Shown piece by piece: positions 13,201 through 22,500 of a DNA stretch of 64,000 nucleotides. The translations under genes were made by a program, and so were the position numbers. Source of the stretch: Monoplex corrugatus (Eukaryota > Mollusca > Gastropoda > Littorinimorpha > Ranellidae); assembly GCA_030674185.1 (NCBI GenBank), contig CM060308.1, forward strand, positions 36,778,050 to 36,842,049, given 5' to 3'. Numbering within the stretch: position 1 is the first letter of the stretch; each line of letters opens with the position of its first letter. The notes beneath the pieces are model-generated. The model did no database searches and had not been told where the DNA came from. It saw nothing but the letters and a program-made list of their open reading frames with translations.

Positions 13201-14831
13201 AACCTTACACACTGGCAAGGTCTTGAAATGGGGAAGAAGGGGGGGGTGGGGGGTAGAGGAAGCGATCTATGAAACACTAATGACACCACCAGAATGATGG
13301 AAACATTAAGGTGGGCAGTGGACATGCCTGTTTTCAATGTTTCAGGCTGGGAGTGAACTGGAGATATCAGATCTCTAGTCCACAGCTCTTTCAAAAGAAC
13401 CAACAGCCCACACAAAAAAAAACAACAACCAACAACAACAGTGGCTTACACAAGGGTTGTCACCTGTTTCTGTTTAAAATGGTACACTATGTTCAGGTAG
13501 AAGAGGTCATGATTGTGACTTGTCCCAATTCCTGCTGTAGTCACACACTTATCTTTTGGCAGTCACATACTCGTTTTGGTAATCATCTTGCTGGGTCGTA
13601 TCTCTGTTCTCTGTCAGTTTTGGCTGTTTCTCTGCATTTATTTCTAGGATGACAGGTGTGATACTCGAGTGGTTGGGACACTGATCTTCCAACTCTGAGG
13701 TCTGGGTTTGAACCTGCTTGGGTGCTGCATGGTGCGTAAAGGGTGGAGATTTTTCTGATCTCCCAGGTCAACAGATGTGCAGACCTGCAAGCACCTGAGC
13801 CCCGTTTGTGTGTGTATGCATGCAGAACATCAGCTATGCACATAAATAATCTTATAAACAATGATGATGTTTGATGGCTCATGGGAACTTAAACACATGC
13901 AGCATGCACATCCCCAAAAATGGCGTATGACTGCCTTTATGGCTGTGTTTAAAAGAAACAGCCATTCATGTAAAAGCCCATTCATGTGTTTGACTGCTCA
14001 TGGGAACAGCAAGTCATGAATGAAAAAACAAAAACCAAAAACCCTGGGATTGGATGAGACTTTGTAATGTTCTTGTATGTATGGCCAGCAGAAAGGTTTT
14101 AGTCTGCCAAAAAGTGTTAGGAATCATTGTAAAGTGTTTATGAAAAAAAATTGCCAGACTCAGCTGGTAATGAGCTCAAGTTCCTTGACCAGTCTTGCTT
14201 TTCTATCTCTTTCCTTTTTTTTTATGCTGGTCGAACCCTCTCTGTAACAAGCCTCCTCCTTCAATCCCACGATTCTCATCAGGTCTGTGATTGGATGGCA
14301 TTAAGAGTTTCACCTACACGCAAACGAGCACAATCCATTGCCCTAACAAGATGCAAGTAAAAGAAATAACAAAAGGAGATTTACTCTTTCACAATGCATA
14401 ATCCTGGTTTCTTTTGGGTTTTTAAAAAAAAATTGGGGGGGGGGGGGGGGGGTCTTACATATACTGAAATCAGTTGTAGTAAATATTTTCAGTTTATAAT
14501 CCAAGTTCTTTACTATTACATACGCTGTTTTGATAATCCTCATCTGTGTGCAGATTTCCAAAAGCCTTTGTTCAAGAAAGGGATGACCTCAGTCACAGAC
14601 CTGAAGCCAGGCAGTATTCTCACTGGGAGAGTGACCAATGTGACCCACTTTGGAGCTTTTGTAGACATTGGCGTTGGCCAGAATGGACTGATTCATGTCA
14701 GCAAAATGCGGCCTCCGCTGGCACACAATCAGAATCTGGGTCTTGGTGATCATGTGGAGGTCTTGGTGCTATCTGTTGAGTCTGCCAAAAATAGGATTGG
14801 ACTGCAGCTCAAGAAACTCCTTTGCACATGA
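4134..14831 (+). CDS. SRBD1: S1 RNA-binding domain protein 1 (Tex-like), C-terminal 332 codons, 5' partial
   Basis: Seven coding exons, 4134-4216, 6923-7029, 8446-8622, 9586-9756, 10571-10656, 12215-12313 and 14554-14831, join in frame through GT-AG junctions to a TGA stop. The product matches the C-terminal third of animal SRBD1, a relative of bacterial Tex, a nucleic-acid-binding protein with a YqgF-like domain, helix-hairpin-helix motifs and a final S1 domain. Visible order: RNase H-like domain end and Tex core ([13 protein letters not shown], then HDVAKTKL), helix-hairpin-helix ([15 protein letters not shown]), a lysine-rich low-complexity linker where orthologues also vary, the conserved IHPESYPVA segment, and the S1 domain ([26 protein letters not shown]). 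The cellular role of SRBD1 is poorly defined; RNA or nucleic-acid binding is inferred from the family. The N-terminal part lies upstream of the window. The introns hold a piggyBac-like element and several SINEs. Confidence 0.93.
4784..5465 (-). mobile_element. 682-bp piggyBac-like non-autonomous element
   Basis: TTAA is present at both ends (4780-4783 and 5466-5469), and the element starts CCCTACCAGACC and ends with the exact reverse complement GGTCTGGTAGGG. TTAA target duplication is the hallmark of piggyBac. Near the 5' end (right side) lie two copies of an 18-bp palindrome, perfect at 5391-5408 and imperfect at 5433-5450, each followed by CTCGGT. Only the transposase N-terminus remains. 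It sits in an SRBD1 intron. Confidence 0.9.
4990..5259 (-). pseudogene. piggyBac-like transposase, N-terminal fragment
   Basis: The minus-strand frame starts at 5259 or at the methionine at 5241. It shows [12 protein letters not shown] followed by an acidic serine-rich stretch ([19 protein letters not shown]), the usual layout of the non-catalytic N-terminus of piggyBac transposases. The catalytic DDE domain and C-terminal cysteine-rich domain are absent. The family assignment rests on this layout plus the TTAA ends. Confidence 0.75.
5590..5850 (-). repeat. SINE-like family R3, minus copy
   Basis: Reversed, it matches 62812-63070: GATTTTTCA, then TTGTTGGGAAGA, then TTTCCTGACCAACACTGCA and TGTATCTCTCA. 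Other copies are at 17760-18025 (minus) and probably 3590-3695. Confidence 0.6.
6082..6108 (+). other. SRBD1: pseudo-exon resembling the start of the 6923 SRBD1 exon
   Basis: After a strong TTTTCTCTTCACAG acceptor the frame reads HDIVKTRL, against HDVAKTKL in the true exon. Similarity ends after about eight codons. It could be a decayed partial exon duplication or chance. Confidence 0.3.
6923..7029 (+). CDS. SRBD1: SRBD1 exon
   Basis: Acceptor ACACAG, donor GTCAGT. It encodes [18 protein letters not shown] and then [17 protein letters not shown], continuing the Tex helix-hairpin-helix region. It ends with two bases (AG) completed by the next exon. Confidence 0.93.
7072..7340 (+). repeat. SINE-like family R2
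   Basis: Shares GGGACAATTTCAGGCACACT-like and CAAGGTCTTGAA segments and ATGATTGAAGCATTAAGATGG with 13105-13410 (same direction) and with 7640-8010 and 16815-17095 (reversed). It starts about 40 bp after the SRBD1 exon donor. Confidence 0.65.
7640..8010 (-). repeat. SINE-like family R2, opposite orientation
   Basis: It carries the tRNA-like segment TGGCTCAGTTGTTAAGAATC near 7660 and shares the AAGGAGTCTGCCAGATAACT and GGAATTGTCTCATTGCGATG blocks with 16815-17095. Orientation is given relative to the 13105 copy. Confidence 0.6.
8446..8622 (+). CDS. SRBD1: SRBD1 exon, helix-hairpin-helix
   Basis: It encodes [17 protein letters not shown] and [19 protein letters not shown], the classic HhH nucleic-acid-binding motif of Tex proteins. 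Donor GTAAGT lies inside what would otherwise look like a stop-terminated open frame. Confidence 0.94.
9055..9560 (+). repeat. interspersed repeat family R1
   Basis: Near-collinear with 2950-3550 (TTCAATAAAGTCTTACATAT, then GCTGGGCTTAAAGC). Its A-rich end lies about 25 bp before an SRBD1 exon at 9586. Confidence 0.75.
9586..9756 (+). CDS. SRBD1: SRBD1 exon, charged linker and IHPESY segment
   Basis: It encodes a Ser/Lys/Gly-rich linker with a basic patch ([17 protein letters not shown]), possibly a nuclear localisation signal, then the conserved [16 protein letters not shown]. Acceptor TTTCGATTCAG, donor GTATGT. A GT microsatellite starts about 40 bp past the donor. Confidence 0.9.
9797..9850. 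repeat. (GT)n microsatellite
   Basis: Interrupted GT tract about 40 bp after the donor of the SRBD1 exon 9586-9756. Confidence 0.9.
10504..10570. repeat. (GT)n tract forming a splice acceptor region
   Basis: Interrupted GT repeat ending GGTGTGTGTAG; the final AG is the acceptor of the SRBD1 exon at 10571. Confidence 0.9.
10571..10656 (+). CDS. SRBD1: SRBD1 exon
   Basis: It encodes [17 protein letters not shown] and KVKNGSSAK. Both reading-frame junctions fit (AG|A = Arg; G|GG = Gly). The acceptor AG directly ends a GT-rich microsatellite with no normal polypyrimidine tract. Confidence 0.85.
10828..11010 (-). repeat. tRNA-derived SINE family S1, minus fragment
   Basis: Contains CTGCACACAGTCTGCGTAGT and CCATAAGCCACCAAACACTG, shared with 57320-57600 and 18640-19060. 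It lacks the tRNA-like head. Confidence 0.6.
11515..11685 (-). repeat. SINE family S1, minus copy, head portion
   Basis: Reverse complement carries the GGTGGAGATT-type internal block and ends near a tRNA-like segment; it matches 18880-19050 in the same direction (CAGGAGAATCTCTACCATC, then CACTTGACTGCTGCACC). Confidence 0.6.
12215..12313 (+). CDS. SRBD1: SRBD1 exon
   Basis: It encodes [20 protein letters not shown] and [12 protein letters not shown], which precede the S1 domain in SRBD1 proteins. Acceptor TTTGCAG, donor GTAGGT. Confidence 0.9.
12561..12682. repeat. cluster of palindromic hairpins
   Basis: Four alternating copies of a GCACCCCTAACTATC motif. The first pair (12561-12583 with 12592-12614) is a 23-bp palindrome. 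The second pair, arms 12630-12651 and 12661-12682, is a perfect 22-bp stem with a 9-base loop. It lies in an SRBD1 intron; function unknown, possibly a small foldback element. Confidence 0.9.
13105..13410 (+). repeat. SINE-like family R2
   Basis: Shares TCACACTTGGGCAGTTCCAT, ACTGGCAAGGTCTTGAA and AATGATGGAAACATTAAGG with 7072-7340. An ACAACAACAACAAC-type A-rich stretch follows. Confidence 0.65.
13657..14010 (+). repeat. tRNA-derived SINE family S1, most complete copy
   Basis: A-box-like CTCGAGTGGTTGGGAC and B-box-like GGTTTGAACC are spaced as in a tRNA. A body follows with GGTGGAGATTTTTCTGATCT, CATGCAGCATGCACATCC and GTAAAAGCCCATTCATG. Other copies are at 20700-21080 (plus) and 10828-11010, 11515-11685, 18640-19060 and 57320-57600 (minus). 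Confidence 0.75.
14554..14831 (+). CDS. SRBD1: SRBD1 last coding exon, S1 domain
   Basis: It encodes a complete S1 domain of the OB fold: [45 protein letters not shown] and RIGLQLKKL, then a TGA stop. S1 domains bind RNA. Acceptor GTGTGCAG. Confidence 0.95.
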
Positions 14832-15033
14832 TTTTATCGCACACGCAGAACTGTGGTCAAAGTAGTTTTATTTAATGCCTCTGTACGGAAGTTATGTACG
14901 GACAATCCTTGAAACGTCTCAAGATAAATTTCATCTCCTTGTGTTTCACTGAAAGTAGGCCTATAACTCCTGGAATTGCAAATTTTGTTCAGTACCATGA
15001 TCACAGAAATTCAGTTAGACTGAAAAATGAATG

Positions 15034-15039
15034 AATAAA
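15034..15039 (+). promoter_or_regulatory. SRBD1: candidate SRBD1 poly(A) signal
   Basis: AATAAA 203 bases after the SRBD1 stop codon. It is the first canonical hexamer noticed downstream. Confidence 0.45.
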
Positions 15040-15499
15040 AGCAAAAGATATAAGGAAAAAATTGGAAAAAAGACAGAAATAAACAATTTTTCAAAATTCA
15101 GCATAACTCGCATATATAAAAGATCATCTGTACATATTACACTCTGTGTATTGTGAATTATGTAATGCACAGAATCCAAATGAGTTAAAAGAATAGTGCA
15201 ATACAAGAATGATTTATCATTATTATTTCTTATCTGTGCTATAAATTTACAAGACGCTACGCACATTAACAGCCAAGAGATAATGATGTGGAAACTGAAT
15301 CATGGTGAAACTCAATGGATCCATGCACTTCATTTTTGTAAACGAGTTTCTGGCTCAGTGTTCATGCCATTGATGATGTACTTATTTTTTTTTTTCATTG
15401 GACAACTGTTAAGAGCACAACTGTCTTTGTGTTGGACCAACACAATAGATATATTGCAGTGCACAGATGAAGTGTCAGCAGTATAACCAAAAGTTTGCC

Positions 15500-15725
15500 A
15501 AAAATTTATATACATACTCGGATAAATTTTCAGTCTCTCTTCTCTTTTTCACAATTTTGTCACAAAATGCAGTGCACAAATCTAGTCAGATACCATTTTC
15601 AATCTCCCTTTTTTTTTTCAAAAGTTTGTCAAAAAGTGAAATATAAAGACCCAGTCAAGTACAATTTTCAATCTCCCTTTTTCTTTATCAAACTCCCTTT
15701 TCTTTCGAAAAAAAAAAGGAGATTG
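15500..15725. repeat. degenerate tandem repeat, about 70-80 bp unit
   Basis: Three units contain ATTTTCAATCTCCCTTTTT and CAAAAGTTTGTCAAAAAGTG. Related motifs recur at 56010-56310. Bases 15726-16815 show no gene. Confidence 0.6.
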
Positions 15726-16814
15726 TTTCACCTGGTCAGAAAAAAGTGTATGTGAAAAAAATTTTGTGAACAAGATTTCCTCAGTTCTCTGTGTGCTAAG
15801 GTTTGATCAAAGCTCTGGACTGTTGAGGAATCCTGAAAGCAAACGTTTGGAAGGTCAGATGGTATATATATGCTTTTTTTGTGGTATCCAGATTGTGCCT
15901 CAGCATGGTTACATGCATCATTGTAATTTTGAGATTATTGAAATATATTTCATGTCATACAAACTACCTACTAAATATTTTGTTTTACTTTATACCAATG
16001 TCTTAGTAATTGGTATAAGTATATAACATGTTTCCTTTGAAGAAAAGAACCTTCAATGCAAGGGGGTGGGGGTTATTTTGAAAGAAAGCTGTTAAGCTCA
16101 TACAGACCAAAAACATACCTGAAATCAGCACTATTTGAGGAAGATGTTTAAACTGCATTTTCTCAGGAACTTCTGACAATATATAAAATCTTTTCTTTCT
16201 TTATTTTTTAAATGTTGTGACAGTCTACTGTTGTCCTCGACCCTTTAACAAATTTTATTTCAATCAAAGCTTCTTTAGGATTTTCTGTTAATATTGTAAG
16301 AAAAAAGGTAGCTGCAAGAATGGCTTCACCATCTTGTTTCCTCTACATGCACTTAGGGCTGGGGGTGGGTGTTTAAACTTCATTACTGAAAATGCAAGTT
16401 ATTTAGATCCTAGATGTTACACCACCTTTTTTTTTTCTCTTCCCTAACATTCCAAATCCCGCTTAAAGAAAACAAATTCCAACACATATTACTCGGAAAT
16501 GATTAACTTTACCATCTCATTCTCCATTTCTGACAAACGTCAGCAATTCCTACAAACAACAACTCATCAGTACTCTTCCGAAAGATAACTTCTTTTGTTG
16601 ATCCATGTAGTCATCTTTTATATTTTTCAATCTAAAAACAGATTTTTGGCCAGCTGGCCTTTGTCAAGTATACAAAACAGACCAAAAAAATCACAAGAGT
16701 TGAGACAAAAACAACCTACCATCTAACGTCTCTTGTTTCTTCTTTGTCGTTTTTGTACACCTGACAATGCCAAAAGTTTGTGCCACCATTTTTTTTTTTT
16801 TTTTTTTTAAAGAG

Positions 16815-17095
16815 GCATAGACTAAAGATCTGGTATTGCAAGTAGTTCAGTCCCAACACGCAACATTAAAAACTGACCTATTCATTACCCATCTTAATGT
16901 ATCCATCACTCTGAATGAATCAGCTCGCTGTTTCATTGGTCCCTGTCCCTCTCCCCCTTTTGCATTTGACGACTGTACTAACACACAGGGTTTTGTGCAG
17001 GCTCAGGAAGTCTGCCACATAATTGCTGGCTGATTTGGATGGAATGCACATGGAACTGTCCCAAGTGCAGTGGAATCCCTCTAGATCAAATGCCT
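16815..17095 (-). repeat. SINE-like family R2, opposite orientation
   Basis: Its blocks are the reverse complement of 13105-13410, with GGCTCAGGAAGTCTGCCACA and TGGAACTGTCCCAAGTG. It follows a T-rich tract. Bases 17096-17760 show no recognised gene. Confidence 0.65.
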
Positions 17096-17759
17096 AACTC
17101 TAAACTCTCAGTCTGTTTTCATGTGATTAAATATGCATTCTCATTCTGTTTTCATGTGTTCCTGTTTTCTGTTTGCTTGAATGCTGGCAAGTTACTTTGG
17201 TTCAGATTTAGGAACAGATTATCAAGTGTAACACATGCTTGCAAATACTACAGTAATGGTTTTTTTCCTCGCTTATCTTTTGCATTGTCCCACTGGTATT
17301 CATCCCACATGATTACTCCAGCTCTCCAACACACCACCAAACCCAGGTTCAGTTTGTCAGGGTTTTAGTACAAGGAAGTCCACTGAAGCCAGTGATGTGG
17401 GGCTGCCTACAAAAGGAGATTCTGCATTGTTGCCAGGTCATTCTAGTGGAATTCAAGAGGACTGGTTTTGATCCACTTGCATACTATCATTACGTATCCT
17501 CTGATGTCAACCAGTTCCAGGAAATACTGACGCTTGTGTTGTTCGTCAGGTACTTTAACCTATTCAGCACCAGACATTCTGGAATGCAGAAACTCCCAGC
17601 ACCAGGTGTTTTCTGCAGCCACAGCAATGACAACAGTCACTGCCTTTAAATGCTTATAACTTGCCTGTTTTTTTTTAACCAATTCTCTTGCTGAAAAGTA
17701 AGGGGAATCTCCAGTCCTTGTGCAAAATATTACCTCTTTTCTCTCCCAAACAAAACGTC

Positions 17760-18025
17760 ACATGTACTCGTGGCAAAATACTGATATCAACACCCTCAAT
17801 TACGCATCCGTGAAATGGATAAGACTCAAATCGTGGTCCCGGTCTTCCCAGTAAGCTCATAGTATGTTCCAGAGTAAAAGCCAGTCAAGGCCGAAAATGA
17901 AAAATCCCACACTATTTTGTGTGTGTGTGTGTGGTAGAGGATGGGAGGGGGCTGATAGGTTCAAACCTATGACTTTTCAATCAGATGTCCACTGCATTAA
18001 CCACTTCACCAAGGTAACTGATACA
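17760..18025 (-). repeat. SINE-like family R3, minus copy with tRNA-like head
   Basis: The reverse complement shows a tRNA-like head (ATAGGTTCAAACCTATGA region at 17955-17975, interrupted by a GT tract) and the GGCCTTGACTGGCTTTTACT-type body also seen at 5800-5850. Confidence 0.5.
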
Positions 18026-18158
18026 AAAACATACAGGAATGAATGCTTAGTGCCAAACAGGATGCACACCCTGCCAACACAGACTTGTGTAACTGTTCCA
18101 TAACCAGTTATATCCAGGCCAGGAAACACTCCTCTGATTCACTGTCCATATTTCAGAT

Positions 18159-18164
18159 TTTATT
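18159..18164 (-). promoter_or_regulatory. COA8: possible COA8 poly(A) signal
   Basis: Minus-strand AATAAA (plus TTTATT) within GACAATAAAATC. It is 1.3 kb beyond the COA8 stop with an S1 SINE in between, so a nearer non-canonical site is also possible. Confidence 0.3.
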
Positions 18165-18639
18165 GTCATCATAACGTACAGAAAAAATCTGGTATGCAGC
18201 ACACAGTATTTACAATTAAAATCATGGCCATGTACGCAGAAGAACAAGAATATAATCTGATTCAAACATGTTTTTGCACTTTCTCCTCTCTCTCACACAG
18301 AAAAATTTACACAGTCAAAACGGTCTAAAAGCAAGTTTCCATATGTACTTTCATGCACATACTCTCTCAGACATGTACTATCCGTAAACATTCTCACCTC
18401 CCCTCTCCCACCCTCACCACCATATACAGTTTCAGAGTCCACAGGTGTTCCCAAGGTAACATGAAACCACTGAAACATGTACACACTGCTACTGGGTCAC
18501 AACAATGGGCTCAGCAGTGTCTCTTCAAATCAAAGGAAATCACCTGCTTAGACCTCACTGATCTTAGTAATCATTTTTGTGTAGACCGTTCTCCAAACTC
18601 AGCTGGACTTGCTGTGAATTAGACATAATCAGACTCTTT

Positions 18640-19060
18640 ACTGGAGCACAGAGAACTCTAGCTGTTAGGTGAGCTGACCACATTCCACTATATTGTTGCA
18701 TCTTGGGTGAGCATGCATGCATATTCCATTATATTGCACAGTCTGCATCTTTGGTGGGTGTGCATGCTGGCCATTTTCCCTAAGTCAGTCACTAGCACGA
18801 CTTGCATGCGTATTCGATAATCTGCATGCGTATACACATGAAAGGAATTTAGACACTGGCAGGTATGCATGCATGCTGATCTGGGAGACTGGAAAAATCT
18901 GCACCAGGCTGGAGGTGCCTAGGTAGACTGCTGGAAAAATCTCCACCCTTTACTCACCAGACTGCAGGTGTCTGGGTGGACTGCACCCCATGAGCTTCCT
19001 CTTAGAAGTCCTACATTTATCCACTTGACTACCACACTAGTCAATCTTCAAGCTTATGAA
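18640..19060 (-). repeat. tRNA-derived SINE family S1, minus copy
   Basis: Shares GGTGAGCTGACCACATTC, GCATGCATGCTGATCTGGG and GGAAAAATCTCCACCCTTTA with the other S1 copies. It could be part of the COA8 3' untranslated region. Confidence 0.7.
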
Positions 19061-19485
19061 TTGTACAACCAGGAAGAGTAGGCATAAGGACCACAGTCTA
19101 TCATACCCTTCCGATCTCAGTCCTCATGAACTACTGACACCAAAATCCTTGACTAAGTTTCCTCAAAGGTGTTGGAGGGGATCCTGAGGTCACCATGACA
19201 GAAGGGCATGAAGATCCACAGAATGTAAGAATTTTTTTTCTTATTCATGAGGTCAGAAGTCATTTTCATGTAGTGAAGACAACGATAATTTGACATTTTT
19301 GGTTTGAAATTGTGACGAGTCTACAATTCACACTTTTGTTCAAAATAAATCCCAACATCAACCAGGTCTTAGATATACAGATACCTGCGTGCAGTGTTGG
19401 TCAAGAAATCTGAGCACCTAGACAAACATCTGTGGAGACGGAGATGAAGATGAAGGCAGTAGTACCATTGCCTAATGCAACTGCT

Positions 19486-19594
19486 TTATGTTTTACCAGA
19501 TTGTTTCTGCCCTTGTTTCAGCCTCCTGGTCAATTGTATCACAGCCACTTTCATTGCAGGCCAAAGCAGCGAGATATTTTTCTTGTACCATTCT
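19486..19594 (-). CDS. COA8: COA8 exon 4 (last coding)
   Basis: It encodes EWYKKNISLLWPAMKVAV, then a basic tail RRLKQGQKQSGKT and TAA. Acceptor TTTTCAG; the first base completes the Arg codon split from exon 3. Confidence 0.93.
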
Positions 19595-22500
19595 CTGAAA
19601 ATAAAGACAACAAATTTAATTTACTGTTCTTTACATTATGTTGCTTGCCATTGTTTTTTTGGTTGTTGTTAGAACTGTATAGCAGATGGTGGAGGAGCAA
19701 GTACACATGGCTCTATGCAGTCACCTGGACTTTAAACAAAAAAATAACAGTAATAACACCCGACTGAGCAGAGCCATATCAGGGCTATACCATTTCAAAA
19801 CATACACAATAAATTCAATAGGGGAAAAAAAAGGAAAAGAAATATCAAGTACACATATCAATGCATTCGCACACATAATCTAAGGAGATGCCCCTGGTGT
19901 TGACCATTCTGTCCAATTTATAACATGGGATTTAAAAAAACATACCTGAATACAAATTTAAACATAACTAAGAACTCTAAAACATATGGCAAAATGGGCC
20001 TAAATTGCCTAAAATTGCTTCTGCATACCTCATTTTACTAGAGCCAAAAATGCACTTAATACATGCACCCAATTATCAATCCTAAGAGAAGTTATGTAAG
20101 ACTTTATTATCAAACACATACAGTTGAATGAATCAGCAAAGCAGAAAACGACAGAAAGAAATGATAGAAAGCAAAGGAACAAGGCAGAAACAAAAACAGT
20201 GACAGAAAAGAGGAAATTTCTAGCACAGAATGTCCAAAAGATGGGGATACTATTTACACTGAAAGAGCCCCCAGCATTCCCATAGGGGTATGCTGTATCC
20301 TAATGCGGGCCTTCCCATACTGGGCCACATACGTGGACTGAAGTTGGTATAACCAGGTCATGGTGGTTTTACAGAATGAAACCGGGCAATCGAGGATGTT
20401 TTGGCCAATTCTTAAAAAAAAATGTGAGATATATTTTTTCCCTTAAAACAATGAGGTTATTCAAGTTTAAGTTCATAATTATGCAATAATGTTAAATAAC
20501 ACCAAAAAGAGATTTTCAGTAAAGCTTGACCATCTCATGGTTTTGTTAAGTTTAGTTTCTGTATCTCTGCCATGTCTCACACGCACAGTTAGGAAGGAAA
20601 CGGAGTGGGAGAGAGAGAGACATGTCTAAGCTAAGACTTCTTGCTTTTTTGTTTTTGTTTGTTTTGTTTTCAAGAGTGGTTTTTGTTTTTAAAGAGTGGA
20701 TCTTATAAATTAATAACGGGCATGGTAAACATCAGATTTCCAGTTGGAAGGTTCTGAGTTCAATCCACCCATACAACTCCACCTTGTGGGTAAAGGGTGG
20801 AGATTTTTCCTGGTCTACAAAGTCAACATGTAAGCAGACCTGCCAGGCTCTAACCCCCATTTTGTATGAATATACATACAGAATATCAAATACGCATATT
20901 AAAGACCGTGTAAGTCGTGTCAGTGGCTGTATGGAAACATGAAAACACACAGCATGCATGCCCACTGAAGATGCAGATTGTGTAACAACACTTGAATAGT
21001 GTGGTCAGCTCACCCAACAGTTTAAGAGTTCTCTGCACTCAACTAAAAAGTCTATGTGTAAAGCAAACCGAGTCTGAATGAATTTGGAGAATAGTGCTAT
21101 ACAAGAATGATTTATAGTGAAAATAGGAATGGATTGGATGAACTGCATAATATCTGCATTCTATCAGGCAGCTTAAAAATAAGCCTTCATAATCATAAAA
21201 TATAAAATGGCACATTTCTGTCTTCTAAGACAAATGGCCTCTTTGGTTTTTGGTTTGTCTGTGATATAAGAAAACTGGAAATTACCAAAAATACCCTTTT
21301 TAATACCCTTAGCAGTCTTCCCAGTTTTAAGCCTCAATCACATGCAGGTATGGGAATTATTCATTTTCAGTGGAAAACAACCGAGTTTCCTCAAGGGGAA
21401 AAAAACGACGAATTCCCTGGATTCTCAGAAAAAGAGAGAGGAAAAAATCTTTTTCTTATCGATCTAGAATTTCAAAGAGGTTTCATCAGTTCAAATAATA
21501 CTAATGCTCACAGTTGCTGCTCTTCAAAAGCTGTATATGTAGTAACTTAGGTGGACAAATCCACTGTAGCGGCTTTCAATGCAGCACACCAATCAATTCC
21601 AGCTGCCATCTTTTGTCTTGGTTGTTCTGATCCAGAGTGTGATAACTGGGCATTGGACACATAAGAAAAGATGTTTTTAGTGGCCCAGAAATGCTCAAGA
21701 CTACACAGATTTCAATATGTGAAAAATAAAATTCTGGGGATGAGAGGCATGTCTCAGGCCCCCCAGTTTCAGAGGTTTTTGTCTTGAGCAACTCACATGT
21801 CTGCATAATTTGTAAAATCCTAACTAAAATGCAGTCAGATTTCTAGTCACTATGGGTATGGTTCAAATACTGGGCATGGTCCATTTAACTGTGTGTCTTG
21901 TATAAAAACATGCCTTTTAGAAGCAATCTGCTCATGCTGCTGGACTAACGTATAATCACAATGCATTACCTGTTGTATTTCAGGTGTGCAGCTCTGTTTT
22001 CATTCAGGAATTTTCTGTAGAACTGTGACAGCTCTTCTGGTGTTGCTTTTCCCCCTGTAGTCTGTTTGATCTTCTCAACAAACTCCTCTTTCTCCTGAAA
22101 ACCATGTTAATACAGTCATGTCATTCTGTATTTTAGGTGTTTTTGTTTTTCTCTGAGAATGAAACTAAAAAAAGTACACACATGACACACATGTTGTTGA
22201 TGATGTTGTTCTCTTTTTCCAAATAAATCCCCTACAAAACAAACACAGAATGAAACTAAAAAAATACATACACGTTGCACAATTTTGTAATGTCATGTAA
22301 CAAGGTCAAGGTTTTCTCATGACCTTAAGGTTATACTGGACTGAACTTGGCAGAGACCTAACTTTTTCTGGGCCAGCATAATACTCGTAAAGGTCAGGCC
22401 CATCTCTTCCTCCTCACTGCTTTATCCTCCTTAACTTTGAAGAAAGTCAGGTAACCATTCACAGCTGGGCAGACAGAACCTACAGTCACATATGAAGTTC

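Noticed and set aside
17675..17720. Minus-strand DWRFPLLFSKRIG as COA8 last exon
   Set aside because: Only two residues fit; the exon at 19594-19486 (EWYKKN...) matches the family, the phase and the splice sites.
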